Part shown: in pieces, positions 39,500 through 48,596 of the stretch
Layout of the letters: the number at the start of each line of letters is the position of its first letter
How positions within the stretch are numbered: position 1 is the first letter of the stretch
Made by a program: the position numbers and the translations under genes
Notes under the pieces: model-generated
Seen by the model: only the letters and a program-made list of their open reading frames with translations
Told to the model about the DNA's origin: nothing
Databases searched by the model: none
Assembly (NCBI RefSeq): GCF_004959775.1
Contig: NZ_SJZG01000008.1
Span: 62,001-126,000 of the forward strand
Direction: 5' to 3'
DNA: 64,000 nucleotides
DNA from: Agromyces sp. H66
Lineage (GTDB): Bacteria > Actinomycetota > Actinomycetes > Actinomycetales > Microbacteriaceae

Positions 39500-41878
39500 A
39501 TGGCGAACGACCGCAGGCGTGACGACGTTCGACGCGAAGTACTGCCGATCCCCGACCGACCGCCGGTGGGACTGACGACGTACGACGCGAAGGACCCCGA
39601 GACCGAGTACCCACCGATCGAGCCGCTGCGGCCGCCGGATGGTGCGCCCAACGTGCTGATCGTCCTGATCGACGATGTCGGGTTCGGTGCCTCGTCCGCC
39701 TTCGGTGGCCCGGTGAATATGCCCACCGCCGAGCGGCTCGCGGCGAACGGACTGAAGTACAACCGGTTCCACACCACCGCATTGTGCTCGCCCACTCGCG
39801 CCGCGCTCCTGACCGGACGCAACCACCACACGGTCGGCATGGGCGGCGTCACCGAGATGGCCACGTCGGCACCGGGAAACACGTCCATCCGCCCCAACAC
39901 CTGCGCTCCATTACCCGAGACGCTCAAGTTGAACGGGTACTCCACGGCGCACTTCGGCAAGTGCCACGAGGTGCCGACCTGGGAGAACGGTCCCATGGGT
40001 CCGTTCGACCGCTGGCCGACCGGCGGCGGGTTCGAGCACTTCTACGGGTTCATCGGCGGGGAGACCAACCAGTACTACCCGGCACTGATCGACGGCACCC
40101 GGCCGACCGAGCCCGCCCGGACTCCGGATGAGGGCTACCACCTCACCGAGGACCTGGCCGACCAGGCCATCGCGTGGGTGCGGCAGCAGAAGACGTTGAT
40201 GCCGGACAAGCCGTTCTTCATGTACTTCGCACCGGGGGCGACGCATGCACCGCACCACGTGCCGGCGGAGTGGTCGGCGAAGTATCGCGGCAGGTTCGAC
40301 CACGGCTGGGACCGATTGCGAGAAGAGACGTTCGCGCGTCAGAGGGACCTCGGCGTGATCCCGCCCGACGCCGAACTGACCCAGCGCCATGCGGAGATCC
40401 CGGCGTGGGACGAGATGTCCGACGAGCTGAAGCCCGTACTGGCGCGTGAGATGGAGGTCTACGCCGGCTTCCTGGAGCACACCGACTTCCAAGCCGGCCG
40501 CCTCGTCGACGCCCTCGCGGACTTGGAGGTCCTCGACGACACCCTCGTCTACTACATCATCGGCGACAACGGCGCCTCGGCCGAGGGGACGCTCCACGGT
40601 TCCGTGAACGAGATGATCTCCTTGAACGGGTTCGGTGCCCTCGAGACCACGGAGTACCTGCGCGACAACATGGACAAGCTGGGCACGCCCGCCGCGTACA
40701 ACCATTACGCGGTCGGTTGGGCGCATGCCATGTGCACCCCGTACCAGTGGACCAAGCAGGTCGCCTCGCACTGGGGAGGCACCCGCAACGGCACGATCGT
40801 GCATTGGCCGAAGGGTATTCGAGGCAGGGGAGAGAACCGCTCCCAGTTCTGCCACGTCATCGACATCGCGCCGACCGTCCTCGAGGTCGCGGATCTGCCG
40901 GAGCCGACGTTCGTCAACGGGGTCCAGCAGAAGCCGTACGAGGGGGTCAGCATGCGCTACTCCTTCGACGACGAGGACGCAGTCGAGCAGCACCAGACGC
41001 AGTACTTCGAGATCATCGGCAATCGAGGCGTCTACCACCGAGGGTGGACGGCGGTCACCAAGCACCGCACCCCGTGGGAGACCGGGGCGATCGAGACGGT
41101 CCCCTTCGACGACGACGTCTGGGAGCTCTACGCCGCGGAGGACTGGACCCAGGCGCACGACCTCAGCGCCCAGATGCCGGACAAGCTGCACGCCCTGCAG
41201 CGGCTGTGGCTGATCGAGGCGGTGAAGCACAACGTCGTACCGCTCGACGACCGTCTCGCCGAGCGCTTCAACGCCGACATCGCCGGACGGCCGCAGCTCA
41301 TACACGGGAATCGCCAACTGTTCTTCGGCGGCATGCAGGGCCTGAACTTCGGCGTGGTCCTGCCGGTCTACAACAAGTCGCACGCCATCACCGCCGAGGT
41401 GATCGTGCCGGAGTCCGGGGCGAAAGGCGTGATCTTCGCGCAGGGCGGCATCCCAGGCGGGTTCAGCCTCTACGCGAAGGACGGCAGGCTCACGTACTGC
41501 TACAACTTCTGCGGGATCGAGCACCACTTCGTCCAGGGCGTCCAGGCCCTCCCCGCAGGCAAGCACCAGGTGCGCATGGAGTTCACGTACGACGGTGGCG
41601 GCATCGCCAAGGGCGGCAACGTGTCGCTCTTCGTCGACGGAGACCGGGTCGGCGAGGGCCGTCTGGAGCGGACCGAGCCCTTCGCGTTCTCCGCCGACGA
41701 GACGGTCGACGTCGGGATGGAGCGGGGCTCGCCGGTCTCGCCGCACTACGGACCGAAGGACAACGCGTTCAACGGGACGATCAACTGGGTCGAGCTCGAC
41801 GTCGACGAGGCGGCCCTGGCGCAAGATCACCTCCTCACCGGGGCAGAGCGCTTCCACGTGGCGCTGGCCCTGCAATAG
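39500..41878 (+). CDS. Type I arylsulfatase
   Basis: 792 aa. Formylglycine-dependent sulfatase. The signature LCSPTRAALLTGRNHH places the modified residue at Cys96 (C-x-P-x-R). Metal residues are seen in LIVLIDDVGFGAS near 53, and GDNGASAEG near 354 is the second Asp-Asn site. The C-terminal 200 residues form a jelly-roll, LamG-like domain. No signal peptide is evident although many relatives are exported. The ATG at 39500 follows GAGGGGGCACCGC. A hypothetical secreted protein follows 20 bp later. Confidence 0.9.
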   Translation: MANDRRRDDVRREVLPIPDRPPVGLTTYDAKDPETEYPPIEPLRPPDGAPNVLIVLIDDVGFGASSAFGGPVNMPTAERLAANGLKYNRFHTTALCSPTRAALLTGRNHHTVGMGGVTEMATSAPGNTSIRPNTCAPLPETLKLNGYSTAHFGKCHEVPTWENGPMGPFDRWPTGGGFEHFYGFIGGETNQYYPALIDGTRPTEPARTPDEGYHLTEDLADQAIAWVRQQKTLMPDKPFFMYFAPGATHAPHHVPAEWSAKYRGRFDHGWDRLREETFARQRDLGVIPPDAELTQRHAEIPAWDEMSDELKPVLAREMEVYAGFLEHTDFQAGRLVDALADLEVLDDTLVYYIIGDNGASAEGTLHGSVNEMISLNGFGALETTEYLRDNMDKLGTPAAYNHYAVGWAHAMCTPYQWTKQVASHWGGTRNGTIVHWPKGIRGRGENRSQFCHVIDIAPTVLEVADLPEPTFVNGVQQKPYEGVSMRYSFDDEDAVEQHQTQYFEIIGNRGVYHRGWTAVTKHRTPWETGAIETVPFDDDVWELYAAEDWTQAHDLSAQMPDKLHALQRLWLIEAVKHNVVPLDDRLAERFNADIAGRPQLIHGNRQLFFGGMQGLNFGVVLPVYNKSHAITAEVIVPESGAKGVIFAQGGIPGGFSLYAKDGRLTYCYNFCGIEHHFVQGVQALPAGKHQVRMEFTYDGGGIAKGGNVSLFVDGDRVGEGRLERTEPFAFSADETVDVGMERGSPVSPHYGPKDNAFNGTINWVELDVDEAALAQDHLLTGAERFHVALALQ

Positions 41879-41898
41879 ACGCACGAGGGAGACTCGTC

Positions 41899-43602
41899 AT
41901 GCGAACGTCACGATTGAAGCTGGTGTACCCGTTGCTCGCGCTGATCCTGCTGGGCGGGGTCGGCGCGGCGGCCCCTGCGCACAGCCAGGCCGCCAAACCT
42001 GGTGGCAACCAGTTCACCAAGACACTGGTGAGCGACCTCACCGCCAGTGGCCTGGAGGTGACCCAGGGCTACCCCCGGCTGTGGACGATGGACGACTGCA
42101 AGGACGGCTACCCCGTCACGTTCAACTGCTACGGGAACAACCCGGCGTCGCCGTACGTCGTGTCGGCGGTGAAGCCCTGGCCCGACGAGTTCGTCGACCC
42201 GGCGACGGCCGACGCCTACGGCCGGGTCCGCCCCGGGTACAGCACGACCTACCGGTTGGACCCGCGTGAGGCGATCGTGCTCTTCGGCACCATGCCGCCC
42301 CCCGGGAAGTACATGAGCCTGCAGTCCTACGTGTTCACGCACGAATGGGTCGTCGAAGAAGGCGACCCCGACCATCACTTCGGCTACCCCTGGATCACGG
42401 ATGCCGAGCAGGGCGGACGAGACAAGTTCTCGCGCTCGCCGATGGTGGGGTACCTGTTCTCCACGCTTCCTCGTAACCCCGAACGGGTGCAGAGCTTCTC
42501 CAGCGTCGGCAACAGCATCAACAACGTGGTCATGGACGGCGACCAGTCGGGTGCGTCGTTCGGTGAGTTGCGCTACTTCGTGATGACCCCGGACCAGGCG
42601 ATGGAGGAGAAGGTCCGCGCGGCGCTCGGGAGCCTCGGCGTCCCACAGGACGCCGTGTTCACCGAACGGATCCCCTCGAGCTTCGACGGAACGCCGCTCG
42701 GCCCGCTCGGCCTCGACGAGGAAGCCCTCGACTTCATGCACGGCTTCCGGTACGCGATGCCCGAGGATGAGCACGCCGCCCAAGCGTGGCGGGCGAAACT
42801 GCCGCTGACGGTGCTGCGCGTCAGGGAGGCCCCGTCCTCGAACCGGCCGGCCGAGCCGTACGACGACATCCCGCGCGACGAGCGCACGGCGGAGAACGAG
42901 GCCGACCTCCGTGAGGATCTCCAAGACCTCGCGACGGCGGTCACGACGCGCGCCACGCAGGGACCGTGGAACCTCGTCCCGCTGCCGGCTCCCTCGATGG
43001 GCGAGCCGCCGGAGATGGCCAACGTGGAGACCTGGCTCGGGCACTTCGGTCCGCACTGCCGCACGATCGGCGAGAACTGCCTGGGCGACGGGCAGGACGC
43101 GAGCTACTTCTTCATGCCGCCGCAGCCGATCGACTCCGGTCAGGTCTATGCCGTCGTCGGCACCCTCGGCACGCAGACCGGCAACGCGACGTACAACGGC
43201 CTGTCGATCAACGACGCCTCGCTGCTCAAGGGCGTGGCGAACGTGCCCGACCACGATGAGGACTCGCCGGCGAGCGACCTGGAGGGGTCTGCCGACGGCT
43301 ACGCGGGCACGGTGGCGAACACCGACAAGTTCTTCGTGCACTACTTCACCAGGGACTGCGACGCCATCGACGGCCTGGCCGACGGCGCCTGCACCACGAT
43401 CACCGAGAAGATGGTGCCGCTGATGACCGACGTGTCCGCTCCGGGCGACCCGCACCTGCACGGCTTCTTCACCGCGGGCCTTCGGTCCTACGTCAAGCCC
43501 GGCACGGAACGCGGACCGACCACCGACTACGATGCGGAGGGAAAATACGAGAGCGGCCAGCTCCCGCCGACGGTCCTGGCGTTCACGATCGCGCCGCAGT
43601 GA
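41899..43602 (+). CDS. Secreted protein, DUF1254/DUF1214-like
   Basis: 567 aa. Signal peptide LVYPLLALILLGGVGAAAPAHSQA. The body has motifs of the DUF1254/DUF1214 group (YRLDPREAIVLFGTMPPPGKYMSLQSY, and a C-terminal beta part ending TDYDAEGKYESGQL). Six Cys are spread through, likely as disulfides. Function unknown. Strict adjacency and co-direction with the sulfatase suggest they act on one sulfated substrate; family assignment is tentative. Confidence 0.65.
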   Translation: MRTSRLKLVYPLLALILLGGVGAAAPAHSQAAKPGGNQFTKTLVSDLTASGLEVTQGYPRLWTMDDCKDGYPVTFNCYGNNPASPYVVSAVKPWPDEFVDPATADAYGRVRPGYSTTYRLDPREAIVLFGTMPPPGKYMSLQSYVFTHEWVVEEGDPDHHFGYPWITDAEQGGRDKFSRSPMVGYLFSTLPRNPERVQSFSSVGNSINNVVMDGDQSGASFGELRYFVMTPDQAMEEKVRAALGSLGVPQDAVFTERIPSSFDGTPLGPLGLDEEALDFMHGFRYAMPEDEHAAQAWRAKLPLTVLRVREAPSSNRPAEPYDDIPRDERTAENEADLREDLQDLATAVTTRATQGPWNLVPLPAPSMGEPPEMANVETWLGHFGPHCRTIGENCLGDGQDASYFFMPPQPIDSGQVYAVVGTLGTQTGNATYNGLSINDASLLKGVANVPDHDEDSPASDLEGSADGYAGTVANTDKFFVHYFTRDCDAIDGLADGACTTITEKMVPLMTDVSAPGDPHLHGFFTAGLRSYVKPGTERGPTTDYDAEGKYESGQLPPTVLAFTIAPQ

Positions 43603-43646
43603 GCCGGGGTCATCGCGGGATCACCGATGCACCATCATGAGACGCG

Positions 43647-44468
43647 CTAGCCGGCCGTCGCGCCCTGCTCCCTCTGGGCGAGCCGCTGGAGTTGCCATTC
43701 ATGCACGTCGGCCAGCCACTCCAACGGGGCGGATGGACCCACTCGGGGGTCGTCGGGAGCGCGGCCGTCGCGCAGGGCCTCGACGTACGCGCGGTCGAGC
43801 TCGATCCGCGCTCGGAACTGGTCGGCTCCGCCGACCGAGCCGTGGCCGGGGATGACGGCGACGACGTCGTCGGCCACGCGCTCGAACAGCTCGAGCGCGG
43901 CGAGGTAGTCCTCGATCGGGTCCGCCGCGTCGTGGTCGAGGAACGGCATCAGGATGTCGGAGAGCATGTCGCCGGCGACGAGGACGCCGGCCTCGTCGAT
44001 CAGCAGGGCCGCGTGGCCGGGGGCATGGGCCCGATGCTCGATGATGCGGACGTCGGGGCCGTCCCAGGGAATCCGCGCGGCGTCGGCGGGCAGCCCGGTG
44101 ATGAGGCCCAGCAGCTCCATGGGGATCTCGTCGGCGTACTCCGGCGGGAGTCCCGGGGCGATGCGGGCTCGCCAGTCGGCGTGTGACAGCAGATCCTGCA
44201 TGGATGCCGCGCAGCGGGCGGTGCCATAGCGGGGCGCGTCGCCGAAGTCCGCGTGCCACAGCACGTGGTCCCAATCGGGATGCGTCGAGAAGCCCGCCAC
44301 GACGGGCCGGCCCGTCTCGCGAAGGTCGTTCGCGAGGGCGGCCATCTCGCCGCTCGTGATGCCGGGGTCGATGAGCAGCACACCGTCGCGGCCCTGCACG
44401 ACGACGGCATGGCTCTGGATGAACTCGCTCTCGTGAACGAGAACGCCCTCGGCGACCTGCTTCAGCAT
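43647..44468 (-). CDS. MBL-fold metallo-hydrolase
   Basis: 273 aa. Metallo-beta-lactamase fold: LLIDPGITSGEM near 31, metal motif STHPDWDHVLWH near 61 (H-x-D-x-D-H rather than the usual H-x-H-x-D-H), APGHAALLIDEAGVLVAGDML near 157 and AVIPGHGSVGG near 208. Substrate unknown. Start at MLKQVAEG with GGAAGG 6 nt before; an upstream ATG at 44495 lacks a ribosome site. Divergent from the MarR operon, with repeat A in between. Confidence 0.8.
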   Translation of the reverse strand: MLKQVAEGVLVHESEFIQSHAVVVQGRDGVLLIDPGITSGEMAALANDLRETGRPVVAGFSTHPDWDHVLWHADFGDAPRYGTARCAASMQDLLSHADWRARIAPGLPPEYADEIPMELLGLITGLPADAARIPWDGPDVRIIEHRAHAPGHAALLIDEAGVLVAGDMLSDILMPFLDHDAADPIEDYLAALELFERVADDVVAVIPGHGSVGGADQFRARIELDRAYVEALRDGRAPDDPRVGPSAPLEWLADVHEWQLQRLAQREQGATAG

Positions 44469-44516
44469 GAGATGCCTTCCGATTGTGGTTTGCAACTGCT
44501 TCTCGAGACGCTAGTA

Positions 44517-44545
44517 CGAAGTGGTAGTGGATTGCAAGCACTATG
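44517..44545. repeat. 29-bp shared element, copy A
   Basis: CGAAGTGGTAGTGGATTGCA followed by AGCACTATG. Identical at 27 of 29 positions to copy B at 49568-49596. It lies upstream of the MBL gene. On the minus strand it contains TTGCAATCCAC, and a near copy TTGCAAACCAC lies 42 bp downstream (about 44485-44495). This suggests an operator or promoter element for one regulator acting at two loci. Confidence 0.75.
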
Positions 44546-44612
44546 TCGACCATGCGTGATACGGTCGTGGCCGGTCCTCAGGCGACGGCCGTGTCCGGCC
44601 CCCTCGGGCGGC

Positions 44613-44651
44613 TTGACAACCGGCCGTGGAAACACTTAATGTCCTAAGTGT
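44613..44651 (+). promoter_or_regulatory. MarR promoter with overlapping palindrome
   Basis: TTGACA at 44613-44618 with a -10-like CTTAAT (44635-44640) 16 bp away. An inverted repeat ACACTTA-6-TAAGTGT spans 44632-44651 and covers the -10 and the expected start point. The GTG at 44650 sits at that start point, so the mRNA is probably leaderless and self-repressed. Confidence 0.65.
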
Positions 44652-45060
44652 GTACGACGTTCCACTCCTCCTCCACCGCGTGGTCCACGAGATGGACCGC
44701 ACCGCCGACCGTGTGCTCCGCCGCGAGCTCGACCTCTCGTACCGCCGGGCCATCGTGCTCCTGGTCGCCGACCGTGAGGGGCCGATGAACCAGCGCATGC
44801 TGGCGGCGCTCCTCGGCCACACCGAGCCTGCGATCAGCACAATGCTGCGCGAGCTCAGCGCGCGCGGCCTGGTCGCTCTCGAGGCGGTCGATGGCCGTGA
44901 GCGACGCGTCTCGATCACCGAGGAGGGGCGGAGGGTCGTCACGGCGTCGCGCGGCCTCATGACGCCGATGTTCGAACAGGTCGTCGATCGCGCCGGCGTC
45001 GACGCCGATGCGCTCGGCGAGCAGTTGCAGAAGCTCGCGACGGGAATGGGGGTGGCCTGA
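44650..45060 (+). CDS. MarR-family transcriptional regulator
   Basis: 136 aa from the GTG at 44650. Winged helix: AIVLLVADREGPMNQRMLAALLGHTEPAISTMLREL (helices 2 to 4), wing LVALEAVDGRERRVSITEEG and C-terminal dimer helices. Start chosen because the upstream frame (from 44626) runs through the promoter palindrome. The stop overlaps the hydrolase ATG (TGATG), and the palindrome over its own promoter suggests autoregulation, relieved by a small ligand that the hydrolase may act on. Confidence 0.85.
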   Translation: MYDVPLLLHRVVHEMDRTADRVLRRELDLSYRRAIVLLVADREGPMNQRMLAALLGHTEPAISTMLRELSARGLVALEAVDGRERRVSITEEGRRVVTASRGLMTPMFEQVVDRAGVDADALGEQLQKLATGMGVA

Positions 45061-46088
45061 TGGCCACGAAGCTGCGGCATCTCGCCGCGCCGTTCGTCTC
45101 GATGTTCCGACGGCCCGCCGAGCGCCGCCGCAACGCTCGGCTGCTCGCCGAGACGCCCCCCGGCGGCGTCAACCGGCAGGAATGGGTGCGGCTCGGCGGC
45201 ATCGAGCAGTGGGTCACGATCCGCGGCGCCGACCGTGCGAACCCCGTGCTCCTCGTCGTGCATGGCGGGCCGGCTTCGCCGTACATCCCCTTCAACCCGC
45301 GGCTGTCGGCGTGGGAACGCGTCGTCACCGTCGTGCAGTGGGACCAGCGCGGCGCAGGCAAGACCTTCGTGCGCAACGGCCGGGACGACACGCTCACGGT
45401 CGACCGGGTCGTGGCCGACGGCCTCGAGCTGGCCGACTGGATCGCTCGGGAGCTCGGCCAGGACCGGGTCATCCTCATGGGCAGCTCCGTCGGAACCGTC
45501 ATCGCGACGCGCATGCTCCGTGCCGCCCCCGAGCGCTTCGACCACTACATCGGCGCGAACCAGGTCGGGCTCGCAAGCCGCGCCGCCTCGTGGCGCGAGA
45601 CCCGAGCCGCCCTCGCTCGGCGCGGTGATCGTCGAGGCATCGCCGCCCTCGACGCGCTCGGCCCCGATCCGCAGGCCTGGACGCCGGAACAGGCCGAGGC
45701 CGTGAGCAAACTCGCGATCTCGGCCAGCCCGGACGCACCCGACATGGTCTACGACCTGATGCTCCCGGCGCTCATGTACACGCCGGACTACTCGATGGCC
45801 GACATCCGCGCGATCGGCGACAGCATGGCGATCGCACGCGACGCGCTCTACGACGAGCTCCGCGATCCGGATGTCTCGGGCCGCTACGAGGTGCCGTTCC
45901 TCCTCGTGCACGGCAGCGACGACCTCGTGAACCCGGTGAGCGCGGTCGAGGCGCTGCTACCCCGTATCGCATCGCCGCGCACCGAACTCGTGACGGTCGC
46001 ATCGGCCGGTCACCTCGTCGAGTTCGCCGATCCGGAGCGGTTCGCCGACCTCCTCCGCGAGCACGTGCTGGTCGGCCGGCCCGGATAG
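45060..46088 (+). CDS. Alpha/beta hydrolase (proline iminopeptidase-like)
   Basis: 342 aa. HGGPASPYIP near 65 is the oxyanion motif of the S33 group and VVQWDQRGAGKT near 92 follows it. The nucleophile Ser is in LMGSSVGTVIATRM near 143, with Asp and His likely in LLVHGSDDLVNPV (near 283) and SAGHLVEFADP (near 312). May be an aminopeptidase or an esterase. Overlaps the MarR stop by 1 bp; the pair looks like a substrate-induced detoxification unit. Confidence 0.85.
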   Translation: MATKLRHLAAPFVSMFRRPAERRRNARLLAETPPGGVNRQEWVRLGGIEQWVTIRGADRANPVLLVVHGGPASPYIPFNPRLSAWERVVTVVQWDQRGAGKTFVRNGRDDTLTVDRVVADGLELADWIARELGQDRVILMGSSVGTVIATRMLRAAPERFDHYIGANQVGLASRAASWRETRAALARRGDRRGIAALDALGPDPQAWTPEQAEAVSKLAISASPDAPDMVYDLMLPALMYTPDYSMADIRAIGDSMAIARDALYDELRDPDVSGRYEVPFLLVHGSDDLVNPVSAVEALLPRIASPRTELVTVASAGHLVEFADPERFADLLREHVLVGRPG

Positions 46089-46211
46089 CGCCCCACATGA
46101 GTGCGCGGTCAGCGGCAGGCGCCGGCCGAGCCCGGGGCATCCGTACCCGACACGTGGAACGGCGCCGCGAGCGAACTCGACGGCGCCGTCCTCACATCGG
46201 CTGTATCGACC

Positions 46212-47375
46212 TCAGGCCGCGGTGAACGGCCCGATCTCGAGCACCGTCGACCCGTCGGCGCAGACCGGGATCTGCGCGATGCCGACGACGCCGGGGCCTG
46301 CGCCGTCCGACGTGACGTAGGCCCGCAGGTGATCGGCCAAGATCGCCTCGCAGCCCCATGCCGCGGGGTCGGGCGCCGAGCCGAGCACGATCGCGGTGTC
46401 GCCGTTCTCGAGCACGAACGGCTCGCCCATGTCGTCGCCGACGGTCCACGATGAGCCGATGCGGCTTCCGTCGGCCGACTCCACGATGAGGCCGGGCCAT
46501 CCCCACAGCGAGCACGCGACATCCGACGCATTCGTGAACACCAGCTCGAATCCGGAGGCCCCGTCGACCGAGAGATCCGGTCGGGAGACGAACTCGAGGG
46601 TCAGCTGCTCGTCCTGGCACTTGGCGGGGAGGGGGTCCGGGTCCTCAGGAGGGGTGACCTCGCCCGGCGCGCCGTGGAGGGGCATCACGGGTCCGAGCCA
46701 GAGCGACCACGTCCCGTCCGCGCAGACGGGGATCCGCGCGTCGTCGACGATTCCGCCGCCGGCTCCGTCCGAGGAGATGTAGGCACGCAGGCGGTCGGAT
46801 GTCGCTTCGACACAACCCGACACGGACGGGAACTCCGCCGTGCCCTCTGCGACCGCCCGGCCGCCGTTCGGGGGCAGGACCGTCAGGGTGCTCGTCCATC
46901 CGGACGCGAGCGCCCAGGTGAGGGTTCCGCCATCGGCGTCCTCCGCGACCAGGCCGGGCCATCCGTCGAACGAGCACGGCTCCGATCCGGCATTCGTGAA
47001 GACCAGGTCGAACGCGAGTGCCTCAGCTGTCGACCGGTCTGGTCGTTCGACGTAGTCCATGACGAGCTGCGAGTCCTCGCAGTGCGCTGGGCCCGCCACC
47101 GCGGCGGGATCGCCCGCGTCGGCCGCCGTCGCTCCCGTCTCCGTCGCCGGCGTGACCACGACCTCCGCCGCCAGCCCTCCCACGCCGGCCACCGTGGCGG
47201 CGGACGTCGTGCTCGCGTCGGCAGCCGCGACCTCGCCGGTCGCCGCGGATGCGGTCGGCACGGCGCCCTGCCCGCCCGCGCCGGCCGCGCCGGCCACCAT
47301 CGCCGGTCCCCCCGTGAACGCCGCCGTCAACGCCACCCCGGCGAGCGCTCGAAACACCATCCTCTTGGTGTGCAT
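46212..47375 (-). CDS. Secreted protein with two DUF4232 domains
   Basis: 387 aa. Signal peptide MVFRALAGVALTAAFTGGPA, an Ala/Thr-rich linker of about 60 residues, then two tandem DUF4232 repeats: CEDSQLVMDYVERPDRSTAE to IPVCADGTWSLWLGP, and CQDEQLTLEFVSRPDLSVDG to IPVCADGSTVLEIGP. Each has four Cys for two disulfides (for example EPCSFDGWPG, VACSLWGWPG). Start at 47375 with GGAAGGAA upstream; an ATG 5 codons earlier is weaker. Divergent from the padR operon across the iterons. Function unknown. Confidence 0.85.
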   Translation of the reverse strand: MHTKRMVFRALAGVALTAAFTGGPAMVAGAAGAGGQGAVPTASAATGEVAAADASTTSAATVAGVGGLAAEVVVTPATETGATAADAGDPAAVAGPAHCEDSQLVMDYVERPDRSTAEALAFDLVFTNAGSEPCSFDGWPGLVAEDADGGTLTWALASGWTSTLTVLPPNGGRAVAEGTAEFPSVSGCVEATSDRLRAYISSDGAGGGIVDDARIPVCADGTWSLWLGPVMPLHGAPGEVTPPEDPDPLPAKCQDEQLTLEFVSRPDLSVDGASGFELVFTNASDVACSLWGWPGLIVESADGSRIGSSWTVGDDMGEPFVLENGDTAIVLGSAPDPAAWGCEAILADHLRAYVTSDGAGPGVVGIAQIPVCADGSTVLEIGPFTAA

Positions 47376-47434
47376 GTCGTTTCCTTCCACGCCACCCGAT
47401 CGGGCGACTTTGGAGGGACGCTAGCATATGGGCA

Positions 47435-47493
47435 GATATCTTCCTATAGCCGACCACGATATCTTCCTATACTTCTCGTCGATATCTTCCTAT
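47435..47493. promoter_or_regulatory. Three 23-bp-spaced iterons before padR
   Basis: GATATCTTCCTAT occurs perfectly at 47435-47447, 47458-47470 and 47481-47493, each start 23 bp from the last. TATACT (47468-47473) and TATGCT (47491-47496) at the repeat ends look like -10 elements. The ATG of padR is 10 bp after the third copy. The AT-rich cluster is exceptional in this DNA. It is probably the binding array of PadR, controlling both divergent genes. Confidence 0.8.
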
Positions 47494-47502
47494 GCTGGGT
47501 GC

Positions 47503-47856
47503 ATGCCACGCAGACGGGAAGGGCGGCTGGTCGACCTCGAGGTCGGCATTCTCGGCTCGGGTATCGAACTCCAGGCCGAGGACGGCGATTTCTACGGCTT
47601 CGCGCTCGCCAAGCGCATGGCGGATCGCACCGGAGCCACGGCGCTCACCGCGCACGGCACCCTGTACAAGGCGCTCGCCCGCCTCGCCGAACGCGGCCTC
47701 GTCGAGTCGGTGTGGGAGGATCCGGGCATCGCCGCGAACGAGGGTCGTCCTCGACGGCGGCTCTACCGGGTGACCGGCGCGGGAGCGGTCGCCTATCGGG
47801 CGGAGACGGAGCAGCGGGCCACGCCCGCACCGAGCCCGAGAACCGCCTTCGCATGA
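47503..47856 (+). CDS. PadR-family transcriptional regulator
   Basis: 117 aa. Winged helix of the PadR type: LEVGILGSGIELQAEDGDFYGFALAKRMADRTG, then the recognition helix part LTAHGTLYKALARLAERGLVES and wing RPRRRLYRVTGAG. The C-terminal dimer helix is short. Start at 47503: no strong ribosome site and a very short leader after the third iteron. The end overlaps the next start (ATGA), the usual arrangement where PadR controls a membrane protein of its own operon. Confidence 0.85.
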   Translation: MPRRREGRLVDLEVGILGSGIELQAEDGDFYGFALAKRMADRTGATALTAHGTLYKALARLAERGLVESVWEDPGIAANEGRPRRRLYRVTGAGAVAYRAETEQRATPAPSPRTAFA

Positions 47857-48596
47857 GTCCCGTCACGTTCGGGCCCGGCGAGGGGGTCGAGCTCGAGGCA
47901 TCCGCTCGCACTCGTCACCAGGCGGCTGGGAGCGTCGACGGAGCGGTGCTCGCGTGGTGTCGGTGGTACACCGCCGACCTGCCCGAGGATGTCGCGGCCG
48001 AGCGCCGGGCCGAACTCGCCTCCGACCTGTATGAGGAGCGCGAGCACGCGGGCGCCCGGGCGACGGGGTCGATCCTCTGGAGGGCGATCCGCGGCATCCC
48101 GGCCGACCTGGCTTGGCGTGGGTCGCGGCTGCGCCGCGCCGCGCTCGGCGCACCGAGGGGCACGTTCCCGATCGCGATGCCGACGCTCGCGCACCTGGCC
48201 GCGATCGCACTCGTCGCCTGGGGCGGGTTCATCGTCTGGCGCATCGCGCGCAGCCTGCTCATCGGCGACTGGCGCGGCGCGGCCGACGTCGCCGAGCTCT
48301 CGGTCGTCGGCCTCGTCTTGGCGCTCGTCGGGTCATGGCTGCTCATGGTCGCCCGGCGGCGCGCGTTCGCCGGCCTCGTGCTCGCGGTCGCGGCGTACCT
48401 GCTCATTCGCTTCGGCACCTATGCGCTCATGGAGACGAGCCTGACCTTCACGGCGTACTTCTCGACCTCGACCGCGCAGATGGTGCTCCTGAACCGGGTC
48501 GCGACCGGAGCGGCCGTGCTCTTCTTCCTCTCGATGGCCGCGTGGTGGTCCTCACCGAACGCGGCCGCCGGTCGGTCGGAGGAGGCGTCGTCGTGA
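47853..48596 (+). CDS. Membrane protein of the PadR operon
   Basis: 247 aa. An N-terminal helical, cytoplasmic part of about 90 residues (VLAWCRWYTADLPEDVAAERRAELASDLYEER, like the HAAS/permease-prefix domains linked to PadR), then four helices at about 110-130, 143-165, 168-188 and 213-235. Function unknown. Coupled on both sides by 4-bp overlaps (ATGA before, GTGA after). Confidence 0.75.
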   Translation: MSPVTFGPGEGVELEASARTRHQAAGSVDGAVLAWCRWYTADLPEDVAAERRAELASDLYEEREHAGARATGSILWRAIRGIPADLAWRGSRLRRAALGAPRGTFPIAMPTLAHLAAIALVAWGGFIVWRIARSLLIGDWRGAADVAELSVVGLVLALVGSWLLMVARRRAFAGLVLAVAAYLLIRFGTYALMETSLTFTAYFSTSTAQMVLLNRVATGAAVLFFLSMAAWWSSPNAAAGRSEEASS

